Source: Basidiobolus heterosporus B8920 (Eukaryota; Basidiobolomycota; Basidiobolomycetes; Basidiobolales; Basidiobolaceae). From it: a DNA stretch of 15,103 nucleotides. Below the pieces are notes generated by a model that had not been told where the DNA came from, searched no databases, and worked only from the letters and a program-made list of their open reading frames with translations. Numbering within the stretch: the first letter of the stretch is position 1; each line of letters opens with the position of its first letter. The DNA is taken from positions 1-15,103 of the forward strand of contig JNET01031912.1 of NCBI GenBank assembly GCA_000697455.1, given 5' to 3'. A program made the position numbers and the translations under genes. This document shows positions 1 to 7,865 of this stretch, piece by piece.

Positions 1-298
1 TTCGGGGATTTTTCGATGACTTGAACTCCATTTTGGATCGGCAATAGAATCCCAAGTATTTGCTGATCTTTGATAATCTGATTAGTTATTGGCGTGGCGA
101 GTAAATGAGTAGATATACATATTGGAGTGAATGAGTAAATATACATATACATATATATATATATATTGGATTGTCTGAACATTGTATACTCTCGTTCTTT
201 AGCAAATATCCGAGCTAATGCGATTTTCTGGTAATTGTCCAGTAAGGACCTTGAGTTTGGTTTAGTTTACTTTGAGTAACAAGTGTTGATGATCACGG

Positions 299-367
299 TA
301 CAACCGTAGTTGGTGAGGTTGGGATTGTCACGTGAAGATTCGGGGTTCGATCAATCGATGAAGTTCC
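299..367 (+). pseudogene. Decayed tRNA-Asp-like relic (tentative)
   Basis: The stretch has an A-box-like TAGTTGGTGAGG at about 308-319, a TTGTCAC block at about 325-331 that matches the anticodon loop of eukaryotic tRNA-Asp (GTC), and GGGGTTCGATC at 342-352, close to a B box and T loop. The order matches a tRNA. However, the anticodon stem and half of the T stem do not pair and no good acceptor stem is visible, so it is not a working tRNA. It could be a tRNA pseudogene, the head of a tRNA-derived SINE, or chance. Confidence 0.3.
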
Positions 368-447
368 CCATAAATAACAATCTAACCGATCAATGAGTTA
401 AATCTCTTTTTCTAGACAAATAAATTTCTTCACCAAATCCTGGATTA

Positions 448-455
448 TTTATATA
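448..455 (+). promoter_or_regulatory. TATA-like element of the pICln gene
   Basis: TTTATATA lies about 50 nt before the start codon at 507, a usual distance for a short 5' leader. No initiator motif was identified. Confidence 0.4.
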
Positions 456-506
456 CTCTATTCATTAGACTAGGTCTAGCACCAGAATATTAGTAAACAA
501 GTGGAC

Positions 507-1341
507 ATGTCTATTGCTTTCTTGGCTTCAGCCCCCGACTTTACTCAAGTCCAGAGTCCAAAATTACGATATGCTTTGGAGGAGGTTAAGCTATCGTTTA
601 GTCCAAATATTCTTGGAACCGAACTAGAAGAAGGAACTCTCTATGTAGCAGAAAAGTTGGTGGTTACGTTTATTCTGGAAGTTCGGTTTTGTTGAAGTAC
701 CTTCAAGTGAACTTACACACCATCCTTGACTCTTTTTTAGTTTACTTTACTTTTTCTCGCAGACATCTGGTATGGGACTTTCGATAGAGTACCCTTTGAT
801 AATTGTTCATGCTATCGATCCAACTGGTCCTGGAATTTACTGTCAACTACATGGTAATCCTCTTAACCCCAATCAATCTTCGGCGCAAATAAGCAACCTG
901 GGTCCAGGAGAATATATTGAATTCACAGAGCTCCACTTCATACCTAAAGACGGTAGTATATGTAAGTAACTATGAATACACTCTTTGACAAACGGATTCC
1001 TGCCACAGTTTCTAAGGAGTTCTTCCTTCTAAAATGAAATAGTGGTCCCTCTGTATCAAGCGATTTCAGATTGCGCTTCGCTACATCCTGATCTTTTCGA
1101 TGATGACGCTGAACAAGGAGATTGGTTTACTGGTGAATCGAACGACATGGAATTGACTGAACAAGGGCAGGTTAGTGAGCAAGTAAATGATTTCTGTTGA
1201 CTTTACATTTTTAAAACAAAAAACTGCTTTATTGGGTGTCTTTAGGAAACCATGAACCGATTAGATGCGTTGCTTGAAATGCCTAGTCCTCAGCAATTCC
1301 TTGATATGGTCAAAGAAGCAGAATACTCTACAAATTCTTAG
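507..1341 (+). CDS. pICln family protein (methylosome subunit, Sm-protein chaperone)
   Basis: In other eukaryotes pICln binds PRMT5 and Sm proteins and feeds them into snRNP assembly. Four exons are read: 507 to about 662, 763-961, 1043-1170 and 1246-1341, giving about 192 residues. The PH-like fold signature is clear: EGTLYVAEKL, then GMGLSIEYPLIIVHAI, then EYIEFTELHFIPKDG, then LYQAISDCASLHPDL, followed by an acidic stretch (FDDDAEQGDWF) and a C-terminal tail. The LYVAE...LEYP...ALHPD series is the pICln hallmark. Donors at 962 (GTAAGT) and 1171 (GTTAGT) fit the phase. The exon 1 end is unsure: phase allows donors at 660, 663 or 681, none strong. The start is the ATG at 507 rather than the GTG at 501. 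The gene converges with the fasciclin gene, 241 bp apart. Confidence 0.88.
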
Positions 1342-1519
1342 ATTCGTTTATCTTTCGCTAATATGTAATTGAATATTGTATTGTAATATGTGAATTCGCA
1401 TAATTTTCATATCAATAGGATTGTGTTAATACTGGTCAGATCATTGAAGAGCAGCTGAAAAATTGAGAATTACCATATAAAATGAATAATCGTAATTAAG
1501 CGTAATTTAATCGATCCCT

Positions 1520-1525
1520 TTTATT
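1520..1525 (-). terminator. Poly(A) signal for the fasciclin gene
   Basis: AATAAA on the minus strand, about 58 nt beyond the stop codon of the fasciclin-domain gene. Confidence 0.5.
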
Positions 1526-1582
1526 TCCCGCTAAAATACAGTGATTATACAGATTCCATGTTAGGCATGTCCACTCTGTTGC

Positions 1583-2363
1583 CTATAGCAGCACTTGGTC
1601 TATCTTGTATAAATAACCATTTATCGCTTGCTTCTCGTGGTCTTTGAGGTTTGATTGATTCTCGAAGATTGTACCGATATCTGAAGAAGCTCCACTAATT
1701 TTCTTGGAACTCAAAGTACTGAATTCCCGAGTGCCAAATTGTTCGCGTGAAATCGCCTCTGGGATGATGTGAGTGGCGACAATATCATGAAGGTTTGCTA
1801 TATGATCACTGATATTTAGTTTTTGAAAGGCGGAATTGGTTGGGGCCAGTATTGTGAGCTGTAGTGTTGGATTGTATACTTTATCCACCTAAATGATGAG
1901 TCAAAAAAGAGGGAAAACCTTTAGCTTTCCAGAGACCAAAGCTACTACAGAGAGTGTGCAGTGTACTATACTAGATCTGGAAACTGCCTCAGAGCATCCA
2001 TGAAAATGGTTAACGACTTGTCGCTGGGGATGTAGTCGCCTAAAGTGGGCTTTCCATCCTGTTCCACATTCTCGTAAGTACCGTAGAGTTTTGACATGGC
2101 TTAGGTTCAAACGTTTGTGGCTATGTACTTGGAGCTTATATTTCTGATAAATCCAATGATTTGTTAGCTTTACGTCAGCTATCACAGTCATAGCAGACAT
2201 TCAAACAAGAATCCAAGCCACAAACTGCTAATCTAACTGACATAACTTAAGGCAGTTTGTAAGCATAAATCCGCAGAAGATTTCAGGATCAAGACTAGGT
2301 ACGGGCAGAAAAATCGCAAAATCGCAAACAAGAAATGGTTATAAGAAGTATAACGTTAACCAT
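1583..2363 (-). CDS. Small secreted fasciclin (FAS1) domain protein
   Basis: FAS1 domains mediate adhesion or matrix contacts at the cell surface. The exons at 2099-1972 and 1888-1583 are well supported: joining them through a GTATAG..TTTAG intron gives SLTIFMDALRQFPDLV followed by DKVYNPTLQLTILAPTNSAF, the start of a FAS1 domain with its H1 motif (LTILAPTNSAF). THIIPEAI and the C-terminal H2-like NGYLYKIDQVLL complete it. A hydrophobic signal-peptide-like exon at 2363-2303 (MVNVILLITISCLRFCDFSA) joins in phase through a 203-nt intron (GTACCT..AAG) and would give 164 residues with one FAS1 domain. That 5' exon is an inference; the ATG at 2097 is the fallback start. If it is right, the start codons of this gene and RACK1 are only 59 bp apart. 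No GPI tail is visible. Confidence 0.75.
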
Positions 2364-2422
2364 GATTCCTTCTTTTACCTCGCTGTTAGTTGCTTGACAA
2401 GAGAAGCTTCAAGTACAGCAAC

Positions 2423-3731
2423 ATGGATACCCTTATCTTGCGTGGAACTCTCCAAGGTTAGTGATCAATCCACGTCGAAGTGGGATACGCAACTTCGATG
2501 GATGGATTGGATTAATTGATGGGTTCATATACGTGTTTAATCCTATTCTAAAATGTAACATTATTGTATGTTAGTGGATGGTATTCTACAGTGAGCCCTT
2601 ATTTACCCTTTTTCTTTTAACTTCGAACACCAGGCCATACCAACTGGGTCACTGCCATTGCCACCACCCCTGAGAACCCTGATATGATCTTGTCTGCGTC
2701 CCGCGACAAGTCCATCATCATCTGGAATCTCACTCGTGATGAGACCAACTACGGTGTTCCCCGTAAGGCTCTTCGTGGTCACAACCACTTTATCCAAGAT
2801 ATCTCTATCTCCTCTGATGGCCAGTTTGCTCTTTCCGCTTCCTGGGACAAGACTCTTCGTCTCTGGGACTTGAACACCGGCGCCACCACTCGTCGTTTCG
2901 TTGGCCACACCGGGGATGTGATGTCAGTCTCTTTCTCGGCCGACAACCGTCAAATCGTCTCTGGATCACGTGACAAGTCGATTAAGTTGTGGAACACTCT
3001 TGGCGAGTGCAAGTACAACCTCACTGAGAACGGCCACACCGAGTGGGTTTCTTGCGTTAGATTCTCACCCAACCCAGCCAATCCGGTCATTGTCTCTGGT
3101 GGCTGGGATAAGAATGTCAAGGTAAGAAGGGGATCCAGATTACGCCATGGACGGCCATTTGCACATGATGTTTTGTTATATTTGCTACTTCAGAGATGAC
3201 TCGCACTCATTTATGAGACAGAAATCCACACTAGTCTGATGTCAAATTCGTCGAACGCCTAAACAAATCTCCATTGAGCCTTAATCTAACCTTTTTTCTC
3301 ATCACTAGGTTTGGGATCTTACTAAGTGCAAGATCCGTACCAACCATATCGGTCACTCTGGCTACGTCAACACCATCGCCATCTCACCCGATGGTTCCCT
3401 CTGCGCTTCCGCTGGCAAGGATGGCGTTGTCATGCTCTGGGATCTTAACGATGGCAAGCACCTTTACTCTTTGGAGACTGGAGATGAGGTTACCGCCTTG
3501 GTGTTCAGCCCTAACAGATACTGGCTCTGCGCAGCCACTACCTCATGCATCAAGATCTGGGATTTGGAATCCAAATCGGTTGTTGATGAGCTTCGCCCCG
3601 AATTCGTTGGAGTTGGACGTAAGTCCAATGATCCCCACTGTGTTTCACTTGCCTGGTCCGCCGATGGTAACACTTTGTTCTCTGGTTATACCGACAATGA
3701 AATTCGTGTCTGGCAAGTCATCAGAGCTTAA
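2423..3731 (+). CDS. RACK1 / Cpc2 / Asc1, 40S-bound WD40 scaffold protein
   Basis: This is the Gbeta-like protein that sits near the mRNA exit of the 40S subunit and links translation to signalling. Exons 2423-2456, 2634-3121 and 3309-3731 join in phase to 314 residues, the usual family length. Seven WD repeats are seen, with blade ends IIIWNL, LRLWDL, IKLWNT, VKVWDL, VMLWDL, IKIWDL and IRVWQV. R35 and K37 in SASRDKS match the basic pair that contacts the ribosome in yeast Asc1 (R38, K40). The codons are clearly richer in C-ending forms than those of neighbouring genes, which fits very high expression. Introns are 177 and 187 nt, longer than others in the window; the second hosts a snoRNA. 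The branch-like CTAAC before the 3308 acceptor is well placed. A poly(A) signal follows at 3763. Confidence 0.98.
3157..3247 (+). ncRNA. Box C/D snoRNA resembling snR24/U24, in RACK1 intron 2
   Basis: Inside the intron (3122-3308) box elements fall in order: C box ATGATGT (3165-3171), a guide ATATTTGCTACTT (3178-3190) directly before D' box CAGA (3191-3194), C'-like ATGAGAC (3213-3219), and D box CTGA (3236-3239). The flanks ATTTGCA (3157-3163) and TGTCAAAT (3240-3247) form a terminal stem with one bulged base. The guide is complementary to the conserved 25S/28S rRNA stretch AGTAGCAAATAT. The fifth base before D' is T3186, which would place a 2'-O-methyl on an A, as expected for the snR24 target A1449 in yeast numbering. 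Yeast snR24 is also hosted in the ASC1 intron. The yeast sequence and target were recalled, not searched. The second guide before box D does not look conserved. Confidence 0.85.
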
Positions 3732-3762
3732 GCGGTCGATAAATATCTTTGCAAAAGCTCTA

Positions 3763-3768
3763 AATAAA
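3763..3768 (+). terminator. Poly(A) signal for RACK1
   Basis: AATAAA on the plus strand, 32 nt after the RACK1 stop codon, a normal position for 3'-end formation. Confidence 0.6.
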
Positions 3769-4271
3769 TCAAACCTATTGGTTCATCCATGGACACTTGC
3801 TTCATTTGTGCTTTTATTTGTACGTTCAGTTGTGTCATGGTTTCTCTAATCTAAAGTGGAGTTCCACGGGTTGGTGCGTTTCTTTGATCAATGGTAGAAT
3901 TGTGTTACTAGCGGTATATAGTGTGTGCTATGCAGTTGATCAGAGAGTTACAACTAACCGGATAGTGGCTGGATAGTGACTGGAATCTCGTAGGCAAAAT
4001 GAGGTAGAAACGAGAAATGGGATTTTTTTTCGCCACTGTTCTCCTTCCATATTCAACGGATTTCTCCGGCCCTACTGACTTGATGGGGTACCGGATTACT
4101 CATCATGTTTGAACGTTGGGTGTATCTCTGTCGCATCAAGAGCGCCCAATCTGGGTGAAAGATTTCAAAGCATTCTTATTCTTTCATTCATTCTGACCGA
4201 AGCTGCTGAAATCCGGGTGGCCATATGTGGTGTGGGAAGAAATCGTTGGGAAGAAATCGTTTAGGGGTAGG

Positions 4272-4277
4272 TTTATT
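4272..4277 (-). terminator. Poly(A) signal for the first knuckle gene
   Basis: AATAAA on the minus strand, about 100 nt beyond the stop codon of the gene at 4376-4666. Confidence 0.45.
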
Positions 4278-4375
4278 ATTACACAGCGAATTGAACTAAT
4301 TGAAACTGTACAAATTATGTGATGGTGATTTTACAAGGAGTACTACTACTATTACACTCTATGGCAAAAATTCAA

Positions 4376-4666
4376 TCAACATTTAGTGTACGGAATGAAG
4401 TCTTGCGAGCTGTAACGACGGCTGGAAAGGCGATCTATGGAAGCACGTATGCGTGCCATGTCCATCTGTAACTCCAGGTTCAGTGAAGACTCGACACATT
4501 GATTGTCGAGAACATGCATTGAGCTATGATGAATGTATTGTTCAAACTCTGCTAGTGCTTCTTCGCAGTCGTGAGAGGCGTGTGACTGTTGGCAGAAGGA
4601 ACATTCGACTTGGTGGTTTCTAATGGAGAGGCGTTTCTGAAGACGACGAAGAGATAATCCAAACAT
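4376..4666 (-). CDS. Unrecognised small knuckle protein, copy 1
   Basis: I do not recognise this family. The 96-residue product has a basic N-terminus (LSLRRLQKRLSIR), then C22-x2-C25-x3-H29-x4-C34, a pattern like a zinc knuckle but one residue shorter than the retroviral CCHC type. A conserved H51 and C57 and a probable charged helix (NLELQMDMARIRASIDRL, then RRYS) follow. It aligns without gaps to the protein at 5978-6340 over the first 88 residues, about 41 identical by eye, and the identity is spread over coding positions, which supports both as real genes. No intron is needed. A TATA box lies 38 nt upstream of the ATG and an AATAAA lies downstream. A role in binding nucleic acid or a protein partner is only a guess from the metal-site pattern and basic end. 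Confidence 0.75.
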   Translation of the reverse strand: MFGLSLRRLQKRLSIRNHQVECSFCQQSHASHDCEEALAEFEQYIHHSSMHVLDNQCVESSLNLELQMDMARIRASIDRLSSRRYSSQDFIPYTKC

Positions 4667-4703
4667 GTTGATTGATGAAAATTGTAACGCCTGCCTCCAT
4701 AGC

Positions 4704-4710
4704 TTTTATA
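4704..4710 (-). promoter_or_regulatory. TATA box of knuckle gene copy 1
   Basis: TATAAAA on the minus strand, 38 nt before the ATG at 4666. This implies a very short 5' leader. Confidence 0.55.
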
Positions 4711-4791
4711 TTGACTGATTCTTCCAATCAAGAAACAAGTGAGCCAATGCTATCTTGCGATCTAAATTGTGTTTAAAATCGAGTTTCGTAC

Positions 4792-4818
4792 CCGAACCAC
4801 CCGAACCACCCGAACCAC
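4792..4818. repeat. Three-unit 9-bp tandem repeat
   Basis: CCGAACCAC occurs three times head to tail without change, about 130 bp upstream of knuckle gene copy 1. It may be a minisatellite or a repeated factor site. Confidence 0.8.
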
Positions 4819-5890
4819 TCGTACTATCATCATTTATTACTATGACAGCCTCGAGATTTTAATCTGATAGATTAACCTAGATATTAGGTAATCTAACCAG
4901 CCCCAACTTTGCCCCACATTAACCGGCTCCCACACTAGAGAGGTAGCAATAATTTTGATGGGGGTTGGTATGGACGCCAGCATGTGTTAGAATAGCCGAA
5001 GTGTTCAGATTCCCACGAGCTATTCGTGAAATTCTAACCGTGGTTATGACCGCTGAGGTTTAGATTCCTCACTGGTGATTAGTATAGTGTTTAGCGTGTA
5101 GTGAGTATATCAATGTATACTTTTATGGGAACGAATCAACAAGCCACACTACCAATCATATAGATATAAGTGCCCATCTTGACCACTTTGAAGTTATCCT
5201 TTCCCTCTCTTCTACGAGTTTTTATGCCCCGACAGGCAAACAATGAATGAATGACTTGTGGTGCATCAAGATGACTGATATATTAAATTCTAAATGGCAG
5301 GTTTCGTATTGTTTAGTATCAAGAATGCAATGGTCGGCAAGTTCAACCTTGTTTCAGAGAGTTTACCCGTCCCGATTGACTAACTAATTTGATGGTTATC
5401 ACTAGTTATAGAAGGTGTTGGGATATCGCCAATGACCTTGAATCAGTGTAGTTGGTGATGGCTTGGATGCTGCACAACACATGCCGAAATTGATCGGAAG
5501 GTGGTTATGACGATCAGTAGGCAGTTTCAGGGGTGTTTATGACAGAACATCCCAGCCGATCTTCATCTAATGGAGGGAATTAGCAAGCTCAGCTACAGAT
5601 ATAGGAGATAGCGGCCCTTCATGCTATCCTTGTTTAATCTATTTGCTTCAATCTTGATTGAGAAATGGATCATGACGGAATGTTTGACTGGGTGTTTGAA
5701 AATCAAAAACCACTTCATCTAATTCGAAACTTTCCTCTTTCTACCATCATGACTTGCATCTCATACCATATAACTCTACTTCTAAGGAGACTGGTTTAAG
5801 GATGGTTTCAATTTGCTTATTTAATACATGGTGAGCGAGTCAGGTCTCGAAATCCAATCGAGAAAGCTACAAAAAGGATGAACTGGACGT

Positions 5891-5980
5891 ATCAACCTTT
5901 ACTTCATTCCCATAGCTAGGCATATCAACCTTCACTTCATTCCCATAGCTAGGCATATCAACCTTCACTTCATTCCTATG
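5891..5980 (+). repeat. 33-bp tandem repeat ending in the start codon of knuckle gene copy 2
   Basis: Two full units (5891-5923 and 5924-5956) differ at one base. A third, partial unit (5957-5980) breaks off at ATTCCTATG, where the earlier units read ATTCCCATAG. The altered end supplies the ATG at 5978. The unit length is a multiple of three, so the repeats stay in the gene's frame, but an in-frame TGA at 5879 closes that frame upstream. A short upstream ORF (5878-5919) overlaps the first unit. Confidence 0.9.
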
Positions 5981-6340
5981 TTTCCTTTATCGTTACGTCG
6001 TCGGCTTTCTTTCAAACGTTCATCTCGAAAGACCTCTACATGTAATTTTTGTGGTGGAAAACATGGCTCGGATGAGTGTGTAGAAGCAGTGTCGGAGCTT
6101 GAAAAATATGTATCGTTGGGTTCACTTCATATCCTTGAGGACCAATGTGTAGCATCCACGCTGGATTTGGAGCTTCGATTGGATCTGGCCAGGATTCAAA
6201 CGTCTCTGGCAAAACTTTCAAATCGTAGATATAGCGAACAGGTAGATCTTGTCCTGTCATTTCCATCGTCCGTTCGTGTTATTGATCCTTTGTTTTAGGA
6301 ATTCGTTTTGAGATCAACTTCAGTGGATGTCGCTTCCTGA
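5978..6340 (+). CDS. Unrecognised small knuckle protein, copy 2
   Basis: Paralog of the protein at 4376-4666. Exon 1 (5978-6241) encodes 88 residues with C22-x2-C25-x3-H29-x4-C34, H51, C57, a charged helix (LDLELRLDLARI) and RRYSEQ. The reading frame then continues into an apparent tail, but CAG|GTAGAT at 6242 and TTTTAG at 6298 mark a 57-nt intron. The downstream exon (6299-6340) begins EFV, matching DFI in copy 1, and ends at TGA, giving 101 residues. The unspliced 106-residue reading is therefore probably an intron artefact. The leader is made of the 33-bp tandem repeat and holds a short upstream ORF that could damp translation. A poly(A) signal lies at 6441. Function unknown; see copy 1. 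Confidence 0.75.
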
Positions 6341-6440
6341 CAATCGTGTGTATCTAATTGAAGGTGTGCGCCTGGGTGTGCCTCTATCCGTATCAAAGAG
6401 GAATTCGCAAATGCTGGGATCATTTGTTATTTATTTGCTC

Positions 6441-6446
6441 AATAAA
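6441..6446 (+). terminator. Poly(A) signal for knuckle gene copy 2
   Basis: AATAAA on the plus strand, 100 nt after the stop codon at 6340. Confidence 0.5.
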
Positions 6447-6549
6447 AACTGCAAGAACCACACTAATAAGTCTACATCTTTCCTTGTGTATCGATAGGAA
6501 GGACAAAGCCAATGATTTTCGTGCACCAGTGTAGATCATAAAATAGGAG

Positions 6550-6555
6550 TTTATT
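6550..6555 (-). terminator. Poly(A) signal for the first arrestin gene
   Basis: AATAAA on the minus strand, about 104 nt beyond the arrestin stop codon at 6659. Confidence 0.45.
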
Positions 6556-6658
6556 AAGGGTGAGTTAAAGTGAGCTAGTACACATTATGTATAGATTGCT
6601 GTATATTATATATACAAAATAGATTATCAACAAACAATATTACACAGAGAGGCCTTGA

Positions 6659-7747
6659 TTAAGCTACGATAGGTGCGGGTGTGTAAGATGGAGGCGGGAT
6701 ATTCATAGATGAGGCCAAAGGTTGGTACATAGGCGGCGATATATCTAGCGATAGTTGCTCACTTGATCTAACTACCACTGGCAAGTCCTTCTGCAAGACC
6801 ACTCTTTCACCCCTAAGCTTGTCGTTCATGATAAATAGAATACACAATGCGTGTTTGACTTCAATGTATTCGCTGTTCATAGTAGGGTACACGCCTGATG
6901 GTAGCGCCAATTCTGGCTGGAATCTGCATAGACTCTCCGATCCAGGAGTACTTCTCTTAAAATCCGAGAATTTCGTACTCTTCAACGAATATTCCTGGGA
7001 ACGGAAATCCCAGCCACCGCTAGGTCCAGAGTAGCGTGCGGTTTCTAGTAAGCGAAATTGAATCTTCTGAATGTCCAAATCATCGGTCAACGACGCCAAG
7101 TCCAAGCTGATTGGAATGTTTTTGCCGATCACTAGAGTTGGTTCATTCACAGATATGTGGTACTTGAAACGGTCCTGCCAGGTTCCGCTTGAATACATTA
7201 TGGACTCGTTGTAGTTGGATGAGGAGTTACGCTGTACTATAATTGAGCGTCTGGCTTTTAGATCGAAACGTAATCCTGGTCTTTCTACAACAGCAATCAT
7301 TCGATACTCAATACGACCAAAGGGCAACTCGGTGGACTCGGGTAGACTGCCATCTAAAGCTAGCTCAAAAGGATAGCAATATTGCTTGTTGCTCAGGGTG
7401 TGGACTCCTTGGTCTGGCGTTAGAAAGTCCAATCTCCGCTGCACAATGATATGTTCGCGACATGAGATATCTAAAAAGAGGATAGGTAAGAATACACTCT
7501 AGAATCTGGTAATATTCACAAAGGGCAACTTACTGTCGCTTTCGTTTAGTCTGGCTGTGCCTACGAACTTGACCCATATTGATTTTACTTTCAGTGGGTT
7601 GTTGACTTGAAGTACAACACTCCCCCGCAGCACACAACCGACAGATTCTTGTGGAGTTCCGTGAAGAGTCAGGACGTCGTTCTCAAGTTCAAAGGTAACG
7701 TATGCGTCTTTGTTCAGGAAAGGCAGGCGTTTGGAGTTTTGAAACAT
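6659..7747 (-). CDS. Compact alpha-arrestin (arrestin-related trafficking adaptor), copy 1
   Basis: Alpha-arrestins bring Nedd4/Rsp5-type ubiquitin ligases to membrane proteins and drive their endocytosis. Exons 7747-7534 and 7470-6659, split by a 63-nt GTAAGT..TTTAG intron in phase 1, give 341 residues. The N-terminal arrestin fold shows VLRGSVVLQVNNPLKVKSI followed by WVKFVGTAR; YPFELALDGSLPES, then EYRMIAVVERPG, then the C-terminal arrestin half (EPTLVIGKNIPISLDLASL) follow. Two PPxY motifs, PPMY (317-320) and PPSY (331-334), lie at the very end and would bind WW domains. It is far shorter than most yeast alpha-arrestins and nearer animal ARRDC size, with almost no tail beyond the PPxY motifs. 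The paralog lies 1 kb upstream in the same direction with the intron at the same place. Confidence 0.88.
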
Positions 7748-7858
7748 GTTGGATAAGGTTTAAGTCACAGAGATTTGTACAAGTAGAGGGATTATAATAA
7801 TATACACTTTAAAGTTAGACTGCTTTGGGTTAGTTGAATGCTGGGTTCCCATGTTACG

Positions 7859-7865
7859 TTTTATA
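7859..7865 (-). promoter_or_regulatory. TATA box of arrestin copy 1
   Basis: TATAAAA on the minus strand, 112 nt before the ATG at 7747. A second TATAAAA at 8118-8124 is an alternative. Confidence 0.4.

Larger units (their letters stand above)
1..506. other. Non-coding stretch upstream of the pICln gene
   Basis: No coding region is supported here. It holds an (AT)n microsatellite at about 151-166, a decayed tRNA-Asp-like segment at about 299-367 (listed separately), and a TATA-like sequence at 448-455 that fits the core promoter of the gene starting at 507. Confidence 0.6.
3732..4375. other. Non-coding stretch between RACK1 and the first knuckle gene
   Basis: It holds the 3' ends of the two flanking genes, which converge here. 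A perfect 14-bp direct repeat (GGGAAGAAATCGTT) occurs twice in tandem at 4234-4261. No further gene or RNA could be supported. Confidence 0.5.
4667..5977. other. Shared upstream region of the divergent knuckle genes
   Basis: 1.3 kb without a supported coding region. It contains the TATA box of copy 1 (4704-4710), a three-unit 9-bp repeat (4792-4818), a cluster of short hairpins with tRNA-like A-box wording (5014-5110), and, at its far end, the 33-bp tandem repeat running into copy 2. It presumably carries the promoters of both genes. Confidence 0.5.
6341..6658. other. Short convergent 3' region
   Basis: Space between the 3' ends of knuckle gene copy 2 and the first arrestin gene. It holds one poly(A) signal for each and nothing else that I can support. 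Confidence 0.6.

Noticed and set aside
501-506. GTG start for pICln two codons upstream of the ATG
   Set aside because: Eukaryotic initiation at GTG is rare and the ATG at 507 follows directly.
2457-2633. A second snoRNA in RACK1 intron 1
   Set aside because: There is a weak C-box-like TTGATGG but no CTGA D box in the intron and no terminal stem.
2603-2908. Minus-strand 101-codon open frame over RACK1
   Set aside because: It lies antisense to a strongly conserved WD40 exon with biased codons and has no family likeness; it is a shadow.
3274-3849. Plus-strand 191-codon open frame across the RACK1 intron end and exon 3
   Set aside because: It is out of frame with the clear WD repeats and begins within the intron.
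6036-6266. Minus-strand open frame antisense to knuckle gene copy 2
   Set aside because: The sense strand has paralog support; the antisense frame has none.
4376-6340. Knuckle proteins as leftovers of a retroelement nucleocapsid
   Set aside because: The knuckle spacing differs, the whole protein is conserved between copies, and no capsid, protease, polymerase or terminal repeats are nearby.
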